Shown here piece after piece: positions 41,108 through 50,366 of a stretch of 64,000 nucleotides of DNA (position 1 is the stretch's first letter; the number at the start of each line of letters is the position of its first letter). A program made the translations under genes and the position numbers. The notes beneath the pieces were generated by a model. It worked only from the letters and a program-made list of their open reading frames with translations, made no database searches and was not told the DNA's origin. Source of the DNA: Arthrobacter sp. Y81 (GTDB lineage Bacteria; Actinomycetota; Actinomycetes; Actinomycetales; Micrococcaceae); the NCBI RefSeq assembly GCF_002929335.1, contig NZ_PJIL01000013.1, positions 80,429 to 144,428 on the forward strand, written 5' to 3'.

Positions 41108-43279
41108 ATGGCGCCGAAGAAGCGATTGGGTTCTCGTCTGGCCGCAGCCTTTGGAAGGCTGGTCGGATTTATTGCCGTGAGCGCGCTCTGCGGCATCCTG
41201 GCCGCCGGCCTGGTCGGTCCCAGCGTGGCGGCCGCCGGGGTGACAGTCAACAACTCGATTACGTTCTTCAACAGCCTGCCCGGCGAACTTACGGTCGATG
41301 TTCCTTCGCAATCCACCAAAATGGTGACCGCCGACGGTCAGCCCATCGCCACGTTCTACGCAGAGAACCGCGTGCGGGTCACCCTCGACCAGATGTCGCC
41401 GTATATCAAGGACGCCATCATCGCGATCGAGGACAGCCGCTTCTACGAGCACGCCGGCATTGACCCGCAGGGCATCCTCCGGGCGCTGACGTACAACTTC
41501 ACCCAGGGCGACCGTCAGGGTGCGTCCACGCTGACCCAGCAGTACGTCACCAACGTCATCAATGAGTCGCATCTTTCTGCGGAACAAGGCGAGCAGATCA
41601 TCCTCAGCGGGCAGAAGACCGTGGGCGACAAGCTGCGGGAGATGAAGCTCGCCATTGAGCTGGAAAAGAAGTTCACCAAGGACCAGATCCTAGAGGGTTA
41701 CCTGAACATCGTGTTCTTCAACCGGGACGCCTACGGCATCGAGGCCGCCGCGCGGCACTTCTTCAGCACCTCCGCCAAGGACCTCACTCTGCCCCAGGGC
41801 GCGCTGCTGGCAGGCCTGGTGAACAGCCCCAGCTTCTACGACCCCGCCGCGAACCCGGAGAACTCGCTGCAACGCCGCAACCAGGTCCTGGGCAGCATGC
41901 TGGAACTGGGGAAAATCACCCAGGCCGAGCACGACGCCGCCGTGGCCACCGGCGTGGACCTGAAGATCACCCCGGGCAGGCAGGGCTGCGCCGCCGCTGT
42001 CATCGCACCCTACTTCTGCGACTATGTGTCCCACCTGATCCTCAACAACCCGGCATATGGCGTGGAACTCAAGGACCGGGAGAGGGTGCTGTACCGCGGC
42101 GGCCTGACCATCGTCACGACGCTGGACAGCAGGCTGCAGGCCGTCGCCCAGGCCCAGGTGGACGCCACCGCAGGCGCGAATCCGGACAAATGGGGCGCCG
42201 CCCTGGTTACTATCCAGCCCGGGTCCGGCAGGATCCTTGCCATGGCGCAGAACACCGTGTTCCTGCCGGCGGAAGGGAAATTCGACACCCAACTGAACTT
42301 CAACGTCGATTCCAGGGACGCCAACGGCAATGACCTCAACGGGGCCGGCGGGTTCCAGCCCGGATCCACCATGAAGCCGTTCACCTTCGCGGAATGGCTA
42401 AACGAGGGCAAACCCCTGAACGGCGTGGTCGATGCGTCCCGGCGGACTTATCCGCTCGACTTTCCGTGGCGGTCAAGCTGCGGGAAGGTGCTGGGCGCCT
42501 ACAACTCGGCCCAAAAGAACGACGGGGCAGCGGATGATCTCCAGAACAACGACCCGGGCTACTACCGGCCCATGCCCATCAACTACGGCCTGTACAACTC
42601 CATCAACACGGCAACCTTCGCCACTGCCGCGCAGCTGGACTTCTGCGGGATCCAGAAGATGGTGGATGCGGTGGGGCTCCACAGCGGCCTGGACGGCGCC
42701 CAGGTGAACATGCACCAGCTCGGCAACCTGCTGGGCGCCATAGGTGTTGCTCCCCTGCACCTGGCGAACGCCTTTGCCACGTTCGCCAATGACGGCCGGT
42801 ACTGCACCCCGATCGCGGTCGCGGACGTCAGTGACCCTACGGGGCGGCATTTGCCGGCCGAGGCCGCGCAGTGCCGCGCCGCCGTCAAGCCCGAGGTGGC
42901 CCGCGGCGTCAACGCGGTGCTGCAGGACGTACTGAAAATGGGGTCCGGTGTCTACATCAACCCCAAGGTCCAGAGCCGGGTGCCGGTGGCGGCCAAGACG
43001 GGAACCTCCAACAACAACGGCGCCACCTGGGTGGCTGGCTACACCACCGGGATGGCCACAGTGTCCTTCTTTGGCGACACCCTGGAGGGCCAGCAGCGCG
43101 CCGGCCAGAACGTCACCATCAACGGCACCTTCTACAAGAACATCGACGGCTACATGCTAGCCGGCCCCCAGTGGGCCAATTACATGCTGGCGGTGGCCGG
43201 GTTGTACCCGGCCGAGCCCTTCCCGCCGCCACCGCCGTCCATGAGCCCCCCGCAGCCGACGCCGGCCCCCACTCCTTAG
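41108..43279 (+). CDS. Class A penicillin-binding protein (transglycosylase/transpeptidase)
   Basis: A 723-aa bifunctional cell-wall synthase. One N-terminal membrane anchor (about 15-42), then a GT51 glycosyltransferase domain with IEDSRFYEHAG (107-117) and RQGASTLTQQYV, a transpeptidase domain with GSTMKPF (Ser420, Lys423), YNSIN and AAKTGTSNN (Lys630), and a Pro-rich tail (PPPPPSMSPPQP). No PASTA domain. Stands alone: convergent with the GntR gene after only a 3-nt gap and no terminator. Confidence 0.95.
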   Translation: MAPKKRLGSRLAAAFGRLVGFIAVSALCGILAAGLVGPSVAAAGVTVNNSITFFNSLPGELTVDVPSQSTKMVTADGQPIATFYAENRVRVTLDQMSPYIKDAIIAIEDSRFYEHAGIDPQGILRALTYNFTQGDRQGASTLTQQYVTNVINESHLSAEQGEQIILSGQKTVGDKLREMKLAIELEKKFTKDQILEGYLNIVFFNRDAYGIEAAARHFFSTSAKDLTLPQGALLAGLVNSPSFYDPAANPENSLQRRNQVLGSMLELGKITQAEHDAAVATGVDLKITPGRQGCAAAVIAPYFCDYVSHLILNNPAYGVELKDRERVLYRGGLTIVTTLDSRLQAVAQAQVDATAGANPDKWGAALVTIQPGSGRILAMAQNTVFLPAEGKFDTQLNFNVDSRDANGNDLNGAGGFQPGSTMKPFTFAEWLNEGKPLNGVVDASRRTYPLDFPWRSSCGKVLGAYNSAQKNDGAADDLQNNDPGYYRPMPINYGLYNSINTATFATAAQLDFCGIQKMVDAVGLHSGLDGAQVNMHQLGNLLGAIGVAPLHLANAFATFANDGRYCTPIAVADVSDPTGRHLPAEAAQCRAAVKPEVARGVNAVLQDVLKMGSGVYINPKVQSRVPVAAKTGTSNNNGATWVAGYTTGMATVSFFGDTLEGQQRAGQNVTINGTFYKNIDGYMLAGPQWANYMLAVAGLYPAEPFPPPPPSMSPPQPTPAPTP

Positions 43280-43282
43280 CAG

Positions 43283-44017
43283 CTAGGGCAGCCCCATCGC
43301 AGTCCGGACCTCGTCAAGGATGTTGTGCATGGCGGCCTCCGCTGTGCCGGCATCGCCCCCGGCAACCGCCGCCGCCACGGCCTCGTGCGCCGCCAGCGCT
43401 TCAGGACGCGGCTTGAAGGGCATCAATCCTTGTTTAGTCCGGCTGGACAGGACTTCGGCCACCATGCCGTCCAGGGCCTTGAACATCTCGTTCCCGCTGC
43501 TGTGCAGGAGCAGGCTGTGGAAGGCGATGTCCGCTTTGAGGAATGCTTCCAGCTCGCCGGCTTCGCCAAGCCGCCTCAGTTCTGCAGCCAGCGCGGTGAG
43601 CTGACGGCGTTCGGCTGCGCCCGCACGGCGCGCAGCACCCGCCGCGGCAATGGGTTCGACGGCGATCCGGAGTTCCGTGAGGCTGCTGTACTGCTCGGCC
43701 CGGCGGCTGGACGCGAGCCGCCACCGCACCAGCTTGGGATCAAAGACGTTCCAGAGTTCGGGGTCCTGCACCACGATGCCCACCCGCCGGCGGGAGTACA
43801 CCAGGTTCATCGATTCCAGGACGCGCATGGTGTCCCGGGCCAGGGTGCGGGACACGTTGTACTGCTGCTGCAGATCGTCCAAGGTCAGCCGCCGGCCGGG
43901 GGCCAGCTCTCCGGAAACGATGGCTTCGCCGAGGGCGTCCAGTACCCGCAGGTGCAGGGCCGGAACCGCCGCCTCACCATCGGTTGCGCCCGCGTGGTCC
44001 TCTGTCACCGTCGACAT
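43283..44017 (-). CDS. GntR-family FCD regulator of gluconate genes
   Basis: A 244-aa regulator with winged helix at about 22-85 (LDDLQQQYNVSRTLARDTMR) and FCD domain at about 95-235 (KADIAFHSLLLHSSGNEMF, then EALAAHEAVAAAVAGG). Divergent from gntK; probably represses gluconokinase and permease until gluconate or gluconate-6-phosphate is present. ATG at 44017 preceded by GGAGGCTACAAAG decides the start; the frame runs further upstream. A GntR-type site lies between the divergent genes at 44078. Confidence 0.9.
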   Translation of the reverse strand: MSTVTEDHAGATDGEAAVPALHLRVLDALGEAIVSGELAPGRRLTLDDLQQQYNVSRTLARDTMRVLESMNLVYSRRRVGIVVQDPELWNVFDPKLVRWRLASSRRAEQYSSLTELRIAVEPIAAAGAARRAGAAERRQLTALAAELRRLGEAGELEAFLKADIAFHSLLLHSSGNEMFKALDGMVAEVLSSRTKQGLMPFKPRPEALAAHEAVAAAVAGGDAGTAEAAMHNILDEVRTAMGLP

Positions 44018-44077
44018 CTTTGTAGCCTCCCTCTGCGCCGTGGCGCCTGGCCTCCAGTTTAGGCCACAAAACGGCAA

Positions 44078-44097
44078 AGGTATGACCTGTGTTACAA
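44078..44097. promoter_or_regulatory. GntR/FCD-type operator motif (copy 2)
   Basis: AGGTATGACCTGTGTTACAA between the gluconate regulator and gntK. It differs by one base from the copy at 31361-31380 before the homoprotocatechuate operon. The symmetrical AGGT-ATG-ACCT half fits GntR/FadR-type recognition. Confidence 0.65.
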
Positions 44098-44208
44098 AAA
44101 GATGCTACTAATGGCCTCAAATGGTGCTATCTTATTTTCCTATCCAGCGTCCGTTGCTGGCTTGAGCTTCATTCCGAAGCCAACGACGTCTTCTACGGAG
44201 GTAGAACA

Positions 44209-44754
44209 ATGAAGTTTCCTGCCATGCACTTGGTTGTCATGGGTGTCGCCGGAGCCGGCAAGTCCACCATCGCCGGGGCCCTCTCCCGGGATCTGGGCTG
44301 GGACATGGCGGAGGCGGACCAGTTCCACCCCGAATCCAACATCGCCAAAATGAACGCCGGCACCCCGCTGCAGGATGAGGACCGCTGGCCATGGCTGCAG
44401 TCCATCCGCGACTGGATGACCGCCCAGGCCACGGAAGGCAAAAGCACCGTTCTGACCTGCTCCGCCCTCAAGCACAGCTACCGCCAGCTCCTCTCGGAGG
44501 CGGAAGGCACGGTGGTCTTCATCCACCTCGACGGCGATCCCGCCCTGCTCGGCGAGCGCATGCGCGGACGCGAGGGCCACTTCATGCCGGTGACGCTCCT
44601 GCCCAGCCAGCTGGCCACCCTTGAGCCGCTGACGCCGGAGGAGCTCGCCGCCGGAAGCCTGCGGCTGGACATCACCCGCACGCCTGAGGACCTGGTTCAG
44701 GCCATCAAGGCCGCCCTTCACATGCCGGCGGGCCACGCCCCCTGCACCTCCTGA
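44209..44754 (+). CDS. gntK: Gluconokinase
   Basis: A 181-aa kinase that phosphorylates D-gluconate to 6-phosphogluconate. P-loop GVAGAGKST (12-20), then EADQFHPESNIAKMNAGTPLQDEDRWPWL and CSALKHSYRQLL blocks specific to the GntK family; LPSQLATLEPL near the C-terminus is also typical. ATG at 44209 with ACGGAGGTAGAACA upstream fixes the start. Followed 53 nt later by the GntP-family permease, forming a gluconate unit. Confidence 0.96.
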   Translation: MKFPAMHLVVMGVAGAGKSTIAGALSRDLGWDMAEADQFHPESNIAKMNAGTPLQDEDRWPWLQSIRDWMTAQATEGKSTVLTCSALKHSYRQLLSEAEGTVVFIHLDGDPALLGERMRGREGHFMPVTLLPSQLATLEPLTPEELAAGSLRLDITRTPEDLVQAIKAALHMPAGHAPCTS

Positions 44755-44807
44755 TCTCCCGTTTCCCCTAAGCTCCACAGCCCCAATATCTGTTTCAAAG
44801 GAGAACC

Positions 44808-46211
44808 ATGACCATCGAAGGATGGACTCAAACCCTCGGCGCAGGCCCCCTGCTGCTGATCGCAGGCGCCGCTATTTTGGTGCTGCTGTTCCTCATCATC
44901 AAGCTGCGCATGCACGCGCTGCTCGCCCTGATCCTCATCAGCCTGGCAACCGCCTTCGCCACCGGCATCCCGGCGGACAAGGTGGTTCCGGTGCTGGTCA
45001 ACGGATTCGGCAGCACGCTGGGCACCGTGGCGCTGCTGGTCGGCCTGGGCGCCATGCTCGGCCGCATCGTGGAGACCAGTGGCGGCGCCAAAGCGCTGGC
45101 CGACTACCTCATCAGCCTCTTCGGTGAGAAGCGCGCACCGTTCGCCCTGGGCCTCGCCTCGCTGATCTTCGGCTTCCCCATCTTCTTCGACGCCGGCCTG
45201 GTGGTCATGCTGCCCGTGGTCTTCGCAGTGGCCCACCGTCTCGGCGGCGGCGTGCTGCGCTACGGCCTGCCCGCTGCAGGCGCCTTCTCCGTGATGCACA
45301 TCTTCCTGCCCCCGCACCCGGGCCCGGTCTCTGCGGCAACCTTCTTCGACGCCAACATCGGGCTGGTCCTGATCGCCGGCCTCATCACCGCCATCCCCAC
45401 GTGGTACGTCACCGCCTACCTCTTCGGCCTATGGACCGGCAAGAAGCTGGTGCTCCCTGTTCCGGAACTGCTGGGCCACGCTGATCCCGCCGCGGAGGAG
45501 AACCCGCCGCGCTTCCGCACCGTCTTGGGCGTCCTGCTCCTTCCGCTGGTCCTCATCTTCCTCAACACCGGCCTCAGCACCATGGCTTCCGCCGGCGTCC
45601 TTCCGGCCTCGGCCAAGTCCGAGGCCTGGTTCCAGATCCTGCGCACCCTCGGTGAAACGCCGGTGGCCCTGCTGATCGCCGTGCTCGTGGCCATGTTCGT
45701 CCTGGGCAGGCTCCGCGGCTCCCACGGAGCCACGCTGGAGAAGCTGCTCGAATCCTCCCTCGGCCCGGTTTGCTCCGTCATCCTGATCACCGGCGCCGGC
45801 GGCATGTTCGGCGGCGTGTTGCGCACCTCCGGCATCGGCACCGCCCTGGCCGGCGTACTGGGCGACGTCGGCATTCCCCTGCTGCTTGCCGGCTTCCTGA
45901 TCTCGGCCATCCTGCGCATCGCCCAGGGTTCCGCCACGGTGGCGCTTACCACCACCGCCGGGCTGATCGCTCCCGCCGTGGCCCTCGCGGGCATGAACGG
46001 CATGCAGGTGGCCGCCCTGGTCATCGCCGTGGCCGCCGGTTCCGTGGTGGTCTCCCACGTCAACGACTCCGGCTTCTGGCTGGTGGGCCGCTTCTTCGGC
46101 ATGGACGTCAAGACCACGCTGAAGACCTGGACCGTAATGGAGACGCTCATCGGCGTCATGGGCTTCGCGATCGCGGCAGCCATCTTTGGAGTGGCCGGCC
46201 TGGCCGGTTAG
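44808..46211 (+). CDS. Gluconate:H+ symporter, GntP family
   Basis: A 467-aa permease with about 12-14 helices. The family is shown by SLIFGFPIFFDAGLVVMLPVVF, HIFLPPHPGPVSAATFF and AQGSATVALTTTAGLIAP, and VVVSHVNDSGFWLVGRFFGMD near the end. Directly downstream of gntK; GAGAACC precedes the ATG by a few bases (CAAAGGAGAACC). A strong terminator closes the unit. Confidence 0.95.
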   Translation: MTIEGWTQTLGAGPLLLIAGAAILVLLFLIIKLRMHALLALILISLATAFATGIPADKVVPVLVNGFGSTLGTVALLVGLGAMLGRIVETSGGAKALADYLISLFGEKRAPFALGLASLIFGFPIFFDAGLVVMLPVVFAVAHRLGGGVLRYGLPAAGAFSVMHIFLPPHPGPVSAATFFDANIGLVLIAGLITAIPTWYVTAYLFGLWTGKKLVLPVPELLGHADPAAEENPPRFRTVLGVLLLPLVLIFLNTGLSTMASAGVLPASAKSEAWFQILRTLGETPVALLIAVLVAMFVLGRLRGSHGATLEKLLESSLGPVCSVILITGAGGMFGGVLRTSGIGTALAGVLGDVGIPLLLAGFLISAILRIAQGSATVALTTTAGLIAPAVALAGMNGMQVAALVIAVAAGSVVVSHVNDSGFWLVGRFFGMDVKTTLKTWTVMETLIGVMGFAIAAAIFGVAGLAG

Positions 46212-46253
46212 CCGGCCGGTCCATCCATCCGGATCCACCCGGGCAAAGCAACA

Positions 46254-46294
46254 GAGAACGACGGCGGGACATCCCGCCGTCGTTCTCGCTTTTA
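46254..46294 (+). terminator. Rho-independent terminator of the gluconate unit
   Basis: Perfect 16-bp arms (GAGAACGACGGCGGGA and complement) with a 2-nt loop, followed by GCTTTTAA. Contains the recurring GACGGCGG core. Confidence 0.9.
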
Positions 46295-46593
46295 AACGCC
46301 GGCGCATCCCCGGCCCGTTCAGTCGATCAGCCGCCCATCCGGGTGTGGTGAGCAGCCCGTCATCTTGCCGAAACGTGGACCACCGGCCTCCCCAGATCAC
46401 TGCCGCCAAGAGGCATCGTTAACATGCCCGAAACAAGGCGGTCACATGATCTTCACGCAGTCTCCGTTCCTGTAACTTACCCGCAACTTAGCGCCCCATT
46501 GCCGGAAACACGGAGCGTGAAATATTGACCGGGGGCGTGGCCCGGAATCACTCGAGGTCCCGTACAGAAGACTTGATGAGAAGGGACACGCAG
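46295..46593. other. Upstream region of the ammonium transporter gene
   Basis: About 300 nt without a supported gene. It must carry the amt promoter; frames here are short and no convincing operator was recognised. Confidence 0.4.
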
Positions 46594-47937
46594 GTGGAAA
46601 TCACTGCGGAAAACGTCTGGGTGCTGATGTCAACGGCGCTCGTGCTGTTCATGACGCCCGGCCTCGGCCTCTTTTACGGCGGCATGACCCGCGCCAAGGC
46701 GGCCCTCAACATGATCATGATGAGCTTCATCTCCGTCGGCATCGTCGGCGTCATCTGGGTCCTGTGGGGTTACTCCATGACCGGCGGCGAAGGCGTGCTG
46801 GGTATCTTCGGCAATCCGTTCGCCAGCTTCGGACTCAGCAACCTCATCGGGTCTCCGGACCTCATCAAGGCAGCCTACTCGGGAACTTTCGCCATGGTCA
46901 CGGTGGCCCTCATCAGCGGCGCCATCGCGGATCGCGCCAAGTTCAGCTCCTGGGCGCTCTTCGTGCCCATCTGGGTCACCCTGGTGTACTGCCCGCTCGC
47001 CTACATGGTCTGGGGCGGCGGCCTGCTGGGCGCTGACGGAGCCATCACCGCCATGTTCGGGCACGTCATCGACTTCGCGGGCGGCACCGTGGTGGAGATC
47101 AGCTCCGGCGTGGCTGCACTGGTCCTGGCCGTCATTGTGGGCAAGCGCCAGGGCTTCGGCAAGGACCCCAACCACCGGCCGCACAACATCCCCTTCATCA
47201 TGCTGGGCGCCGCCATCCTCTGGTTCGGCTGGTTCGGCTTCAACGGCGGCGCCGCCACCACGGCGGAGCAGGCCGGCCTGATCTGGATTAACACACTCGT
47301 GACCCCGGCCGCGGCGATGCTCAGCTGGCTGGTCACCGAGAAGATCCGCCACGGCCACCCCACCTCCCTCGGAGCAGCATCGGGCGTGGTTGCCGGCCTG
47401 GTGGCCATCACGCCCTCCTGCGCCAACATCAGCCCGGTGGCGGCCATCTGCCTGGGCCTCGTGGCGGGCGCCCTCTGCGCGATCTTCGTGGACCTGAAGT
47501 ACCGCTTCGGCTTTGACGACTCCCTCGACGTTGTGGGCGTCCACCTCGGCGGCGGCCTCATCGGCACGCTGGCGCTTGGCTTCATTGCACTGCCGGTGGA
47601 CGGCCAGGGCGGAGGCCTCTTCTATGGCGGAGGCTTCCAGCAGCTCGTGGCGCAGACAGTTGCCGTGCTGATAACCGTTCTGCTCTCCGGCCTGGTTACC
47701 GCTGTCCTGGGCCTGGCCATTCACAAAACCCTCGGTTTCCGGGTCAGTGAGGAAGCCGAGACCGCGGGCGTGGACCTCTCCGAACACGCCGAGACGGCCT
47801 ACGCATTCGGTGAGCTGGCGCGCAGCCGGTTCAACCCGTTCCACCACCACGCCACCGCGCCGGAAGGCACGTACGAGGAAGCCGCGGCACGGCAGGACGC
47901 GGATGCAGTGCGGGAGAAGGAAGAAAGCTTCGCCTAG
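46594..47937 (+). CDS. amt: Ammonium transporter (Amt family)
   Basis: A protein of 447 aa with 11 helices that conducts ammonium. Hallmarks: VLFMTPGLGLFYGGM near the N-terminus, FAGGTVVEISSGVAAL and the pore His region GWFGFNGGA, and VGVHLGGGLIGTLALG; a cytosolic, charged tail of about 60 residues follows. GTG at 46594 is preferred (AAGGGACACGCAG upstream, VEITAENVW gives the family N-terminus); an in-frame ATG at 46576 would add six residues. No glnK or glnD gene follows, unlike the usual amtB-glnK-glnD operon. Confidence 0.94.
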   Translation: MEITAENVWVLMSTALVLFMTPGLGLFYGGMTRAKAALNMIMMSFISVGIVGVIWVLWGYSMTGGEGVLGIFGNPFASFGLSNLIGSPDLIKAAYSGTFAMVTVALISGAIADRAKFSSWALFVPIWVTLVYCPLAYMVWGGGLLGADGAITAMFGHVIDFAGGTVVEISSGVAALVLAVIVGKRQGFGKDPNHRPHNIPFIMLGAAILWFGWFGFNGGAATTAEQAGLIWINTLVTPAAAMLSWLVTEKIRHGHPTSLGAASGVVAGLVAITPSCANISPVAAICLGLVAGALCAIFVDLKYRFGFDDSLDVVGVHLGGGLIGTLALGFIALPVDGQGGGLFYGGGFQQLVAQTVAVLITVLLSGLVTAVLGLAIHKTLGFRVSEEAETAGVDLSEHAETAYAFGELARSRFNPFHHHATAPEGTYEEAAARQDADAVREKEESFA

Positions 47938-48198
47938 GGCTTCGCAGCGGGCGTAAGGCCCGGGATTGAGGGGCCGGCGGCGGTTTGGGAAGGCCCCCCG
48001 GACGTGCCGGGAGTCGTGCCGTCGGCCCTATTTACATTCTAGGAAGCGGGCCTCCGCCGGACCATAGGCCGTAATGCCCTAACCGCCGCGCCTGAATAAT
48101 TAGGTCACACGATTGGGTCTTTTTGATCGGACCGAACGCGCCTACCGTGGTCACAGGGAGCCGCCCGACCGGGCAGCCGAGACACGGAGGACCTTCTC

Positions 48199-48483
48199 AT
48201 GACAACGCACGTCGCAGACTGCAGCGTTTCCAACTGTTCCTTCAACGACCACTCGAATTGCAACGCCGCCGCCATCACGGTGGGCGGGACCCAGGACCAT
48301 GCATCCTGCGCCACCTTTATCGACACCGGCACCCACGGCGGCCTGCCCAAGGTCCTGACCGACGTCGGAGCCTGCCAGCGCTCGGAATGCGTCCACAACG
48401 ACCATCTGATGTGCAAGGCGACCGAAGTCCACGTGGGACCCGGCGCCGACAACGCGGACTGCCTCACCTACTCGCACGCGTAG
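48199..48483 (+). CDS. DUF1540 protein with two cysteine-rich repeats
   Basis: A 94-aa protein with two copies of a CxxxxC-(N/H)-x-x-x-C-type unit: CSVSNCSFNDHSNCNAAAIT with a later Cys in HASCATF, and CQRSECVHNDHLMCKATEVH with a later Cys in NADCLTY. This is the DUF1540 pattern, thought to bind metal through the cysteines; the function is not known. GGAGGACCTTCTC precedes the ATG. Followed by a 25-bp hairpin. Confidence 0.9.
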   Translation: MTTHVADCSVSNCSFNDHSNCNAAAITVGGTQDHASCATFIDTGTHGGLPKVLTDVGACQRSECVHNDHLMCKATEVHVGPGADNADCLTYSHA

Positions 48484-48497
48484 CGGGCACCACTACC

Positions 48498-48549
48498 TGA
48501 ACGCAAGGGAACGACGGCGGGACTTCCCGCCGTCGTTCCCTTGCGTTCA
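48498..48549. terminator. 25-bp perfect hairpin between convergent genes
   Basis: Arms 48498-48522 and 48525-48549 pair perfectly with a 2-nt spacer. The inner part is again AACGACGGCGGGA. It separates the DUF1540 gene from the convergent small gene. Confidence 0.85.
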
Positions 48550-48561
48550 GGCCCGGGTCCG

Positions 48562-48966
48562 TCAGTCGTTGCGGGGTTTTTCCGGCTCCTGGGTTTCCGG
48601 CTCAGTCGCCTCAGCGTCGGGTGTCTCCAGCCAGTCCACCACGCTGCTGCCGCCGTGCGCCCGGTTGAGTGTCTCCTGCAGGGCGTCGGCCTCCTGGGCT
48701 GCCAGGTCCAGTTCGGACACCGCGGTCATGACTCCGCGGGCACTTTCATTGTGCGGTCGGGAGTAATGCGTCCCTGCCGCCGCTGCCCGGTGCCATTGGG
48801 CCAGTTCCCGGATTGTCTGGGCGATGGAGCCCTGCGTTTCCTGGAGGCTGCGGAGGATCTCGTGGCTGTCCGAGGGTGCGTCCAGGTTCCTGGCTGCGCG
48901 GGCGAGGTAGCGGGCCGCCTCCTGCATCTGTTGCGCCGCGCGCCGTGGTCCGTTCGTATCTGACAC
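48562..48966 (-). CDS. Hypothetical helical protein (134 aa)
   Basis: A soluble, mostly alpha-helical protein: residues 5-110 form long helices rich in Ala, Gln, Glu and Arg (AAQQMQEAARYLARAARNL, then LQETQGSIAQTIRELAQWH), and the tail is acidic and Pro-rich (PDAEATEPETQEPEKP). It has no cysteine, signal peptide or membrane segment. Start ATG with AAGGAGCATTACGGTGTC-type binding site upstream. No family recognised. Confidence 0.6.
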   Translation of the reverse strand: MSDTNGPRRAAQQMQEAARYLARAARNLDAPSDSHEILRSLQETQGSIAQTIRELAQWHRAAAAGTHYSRPHNESARGVMTAVSELDLAAQEADALQETLNRAHGGSSVVDWLETPDAEATEPETQEPEKPRND

Positions 48967-49103
48967 CGTAATGCTCCTTCGCCTGGGCCGTCATCCGATG
49001 GACCCTATTGTCCTCCTTGACAGCCCCGAGGCTTCGGGCGCTAGATGATCAGTAGAGGGCCGTCCACCAATTCACAGCAGGAACCACAGCAAAAGGAGCG
49101 GAC

Positions 49104-49268
49104 ATGAGCGAGAACCCCCAGGCGTCGGAGCGTGTCCACAGCGAGGCTCCGGCCGAGGGCGACGAGAACGCTGATCCGAGGGATATCAGGGTGCATTCAC
49201 AGGACCCAGCCGAAGGCGCCGATATCACAGGCGCTGATATCCCGGACGTGGCGGCCGCCGGCGGCTGA
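49104..49268 (+). CDS. Small acidic hypothetical protein (54 aa)
   Basis: ATG at 49104 preceded by AAAAGGAGCGGAC, one of the best ribosome binding sites of the region. The 54 residues are hydrophilic and acidic (EAPAEGDENADPRD, then QDPAEGADITGADIPD) with two similar PAEG-containing halves. Too short for a domain; probably disordered. It ends 6 nt before the next gene, so they are likely co-transcribed. Confidence 0.6.
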   Translation: MSENPQASERVHSEAPAEGDENADPRDIRVHSQDPAEGADITGADIPDVAAAGG

Positions 49269-49274
49269 ACGGTT

Positions 49275-49589
49275 GTGGACATCGTCGAATTCCTGTCCGA
49301 GCGCATCAGGGAGGACGAGGCCGCGGCCCGCAAAATCCTGAGCGACCGCACGGTCTCCGAGTCAGGCAGGTGGTATGAACACCGCCTGTTGCTGGAGTGC
49401 GAGGCGAAGAAGAGGGTCATCCGCATTGTCGAATCGGCCCGGCAGACGGCGCTGGCCACCATGGTCAGCGACCCGTTCGAGGAGGAGTCCCGCTGGATTC
49501 CGGAGGCCATCGAATGGACCACGCGTTCACTGAAGGCGCTGGCATTGCCCTATGCCGACCATCCGGATTTCGAGGAGGACTGGCTGTAA
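49275..49589 (+). CDS. DUF6221 family protein
   Basis: A 104-aa soluble protein with GTG start. MDIVEFLSERIREDEAAAR at the N-terminus, ECEAKKRVI in the middle and ALPYADHPDFEEDWL at the end fit the DUF6221 pattern found in actinobacteria and their phages (recognition from memory). Function unknown. It follows the 54-aa acidic protein within 6 nt. Confidence 0.75.
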   Translation: MDIVEFLSERIREDEAAARKILSDRTVSESGRWYEHRLLLECEAKKRVIRIVESARQTALATMVSDPFEEESRWIPEAIEWTTRSLKALALPYADHPDFEEDWL

Positions 49590-49601
49590 GCCGCTGCCTG
49601 G

Positions 49602-50366
49602 CTAGCCCGCGGGCCGCAGTGACGTGATCATCCGCCTGATGTCGCGGTACTCGGCGGTCTCCGTGTAGATCTTGGCTTTCTCCAGATAGGGCAGGGAGGC
49701 GTCCCCCGGAGTTTCATTGTTGGTCGGATTGTAGAACGCCCCGAACATGGCGGCGGTCGGGGGCCAGGTGAAGAAGTGGAAGATGGCGCATGCCGAGTCC
49801 CCCGAGGGCGGCGGGCCTGACGTGATGCCGTAGGCCGCAGCCGGAGTATCTGCCGGCCCGGGATCCGTCGCGGTCCCACGCGTCTCAAACACAAACCGGG
49901 GCGTGGCACCTTTCAGGGTGAGCGCCGTCAGGTCCTGCGCGTCCAGGACGGCGTATGGGTACTGGTCCACGCAGGTGGATCCTGTTGCCATGTTGGTCCG
50001 GAGCGTGGCCAACGGTTTCCCCGCAAGGTTGGTGATCTCGGCAAAGGCGCCACCGCCCTCTGCCAGCTCGCCCGCCGGGTCCTCCACGCTCCACGCGGCC
50101 GGAAGGTCGAAGATCAGCTGTCGGTCCGCCGTCGTATAGGTGGTCCAGGCAGCCGAAGGCGTGGAAGCTCCGGTAGCCTCGGGGCCCTTCGTTTCGCCCG
50201 GGGCGCTAGATCCCGGCGGTGCGGTTGCCGTCACGGAGGCCGGCAGGTCGCTCGCATTCTGCGACGCTGGCCCTGGAGGCCCGGACTGCTGGCCGCAGCC
50301 GACCAGCACGCAGGCAAGAAGAAGGCCGGCAGGGAACATAAAACGGGAAAATACTCGCGAGCGCAT
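49602..50366 (-). CDS. Putative lipoprotein, function unknown (254 aa)
   Basis: The N-terminus is a lipoprotein signal: RSRVFSRFMFPAGLLLACVLVGC, with lipobox LVGC and lipidated Cys24. A Ser/Pro/Ala-rich linker (25-70) precedes a globular domain (about 75-250) with two cysteines (STCVDQYPY and DSACAIFHFF) likely in a disulphide, and several Trp and Phe. The fold reminds of LpqN/PsbP-like secreted domains, but this is not certain. Transcribed alone, convergent with the DUF6221 gene. Confidence 0.65.
   Translation of the reverse strand: MRSRVFSRFMFPAGLLLACVLVGCGQQSGPPGPASQNASDLPASVTATAPPGSSAPGETKGPEATGASTPSAAWTTYTTADRQLIFDLPAAWSVEDPAGELAEGGGAFAEITNLAGKPLATLRTNMATGSTCVDQYPYAVLDAQDLTALTLKGATPRFVFETRGTATDPGPADTPAAAYGITSGPPPSGDSACAIFHFFTWPPTAAMFGAFYNPTNNETPGDASLPYLEKAKIYTETAEYRDIRRMITSLRPAG

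Noticed and set aside
47938..48198. Search for a glnK gene after amt
   Set aside because: No frame with PII features; the region holds only non-coding sequence before the DUF1540 gene.
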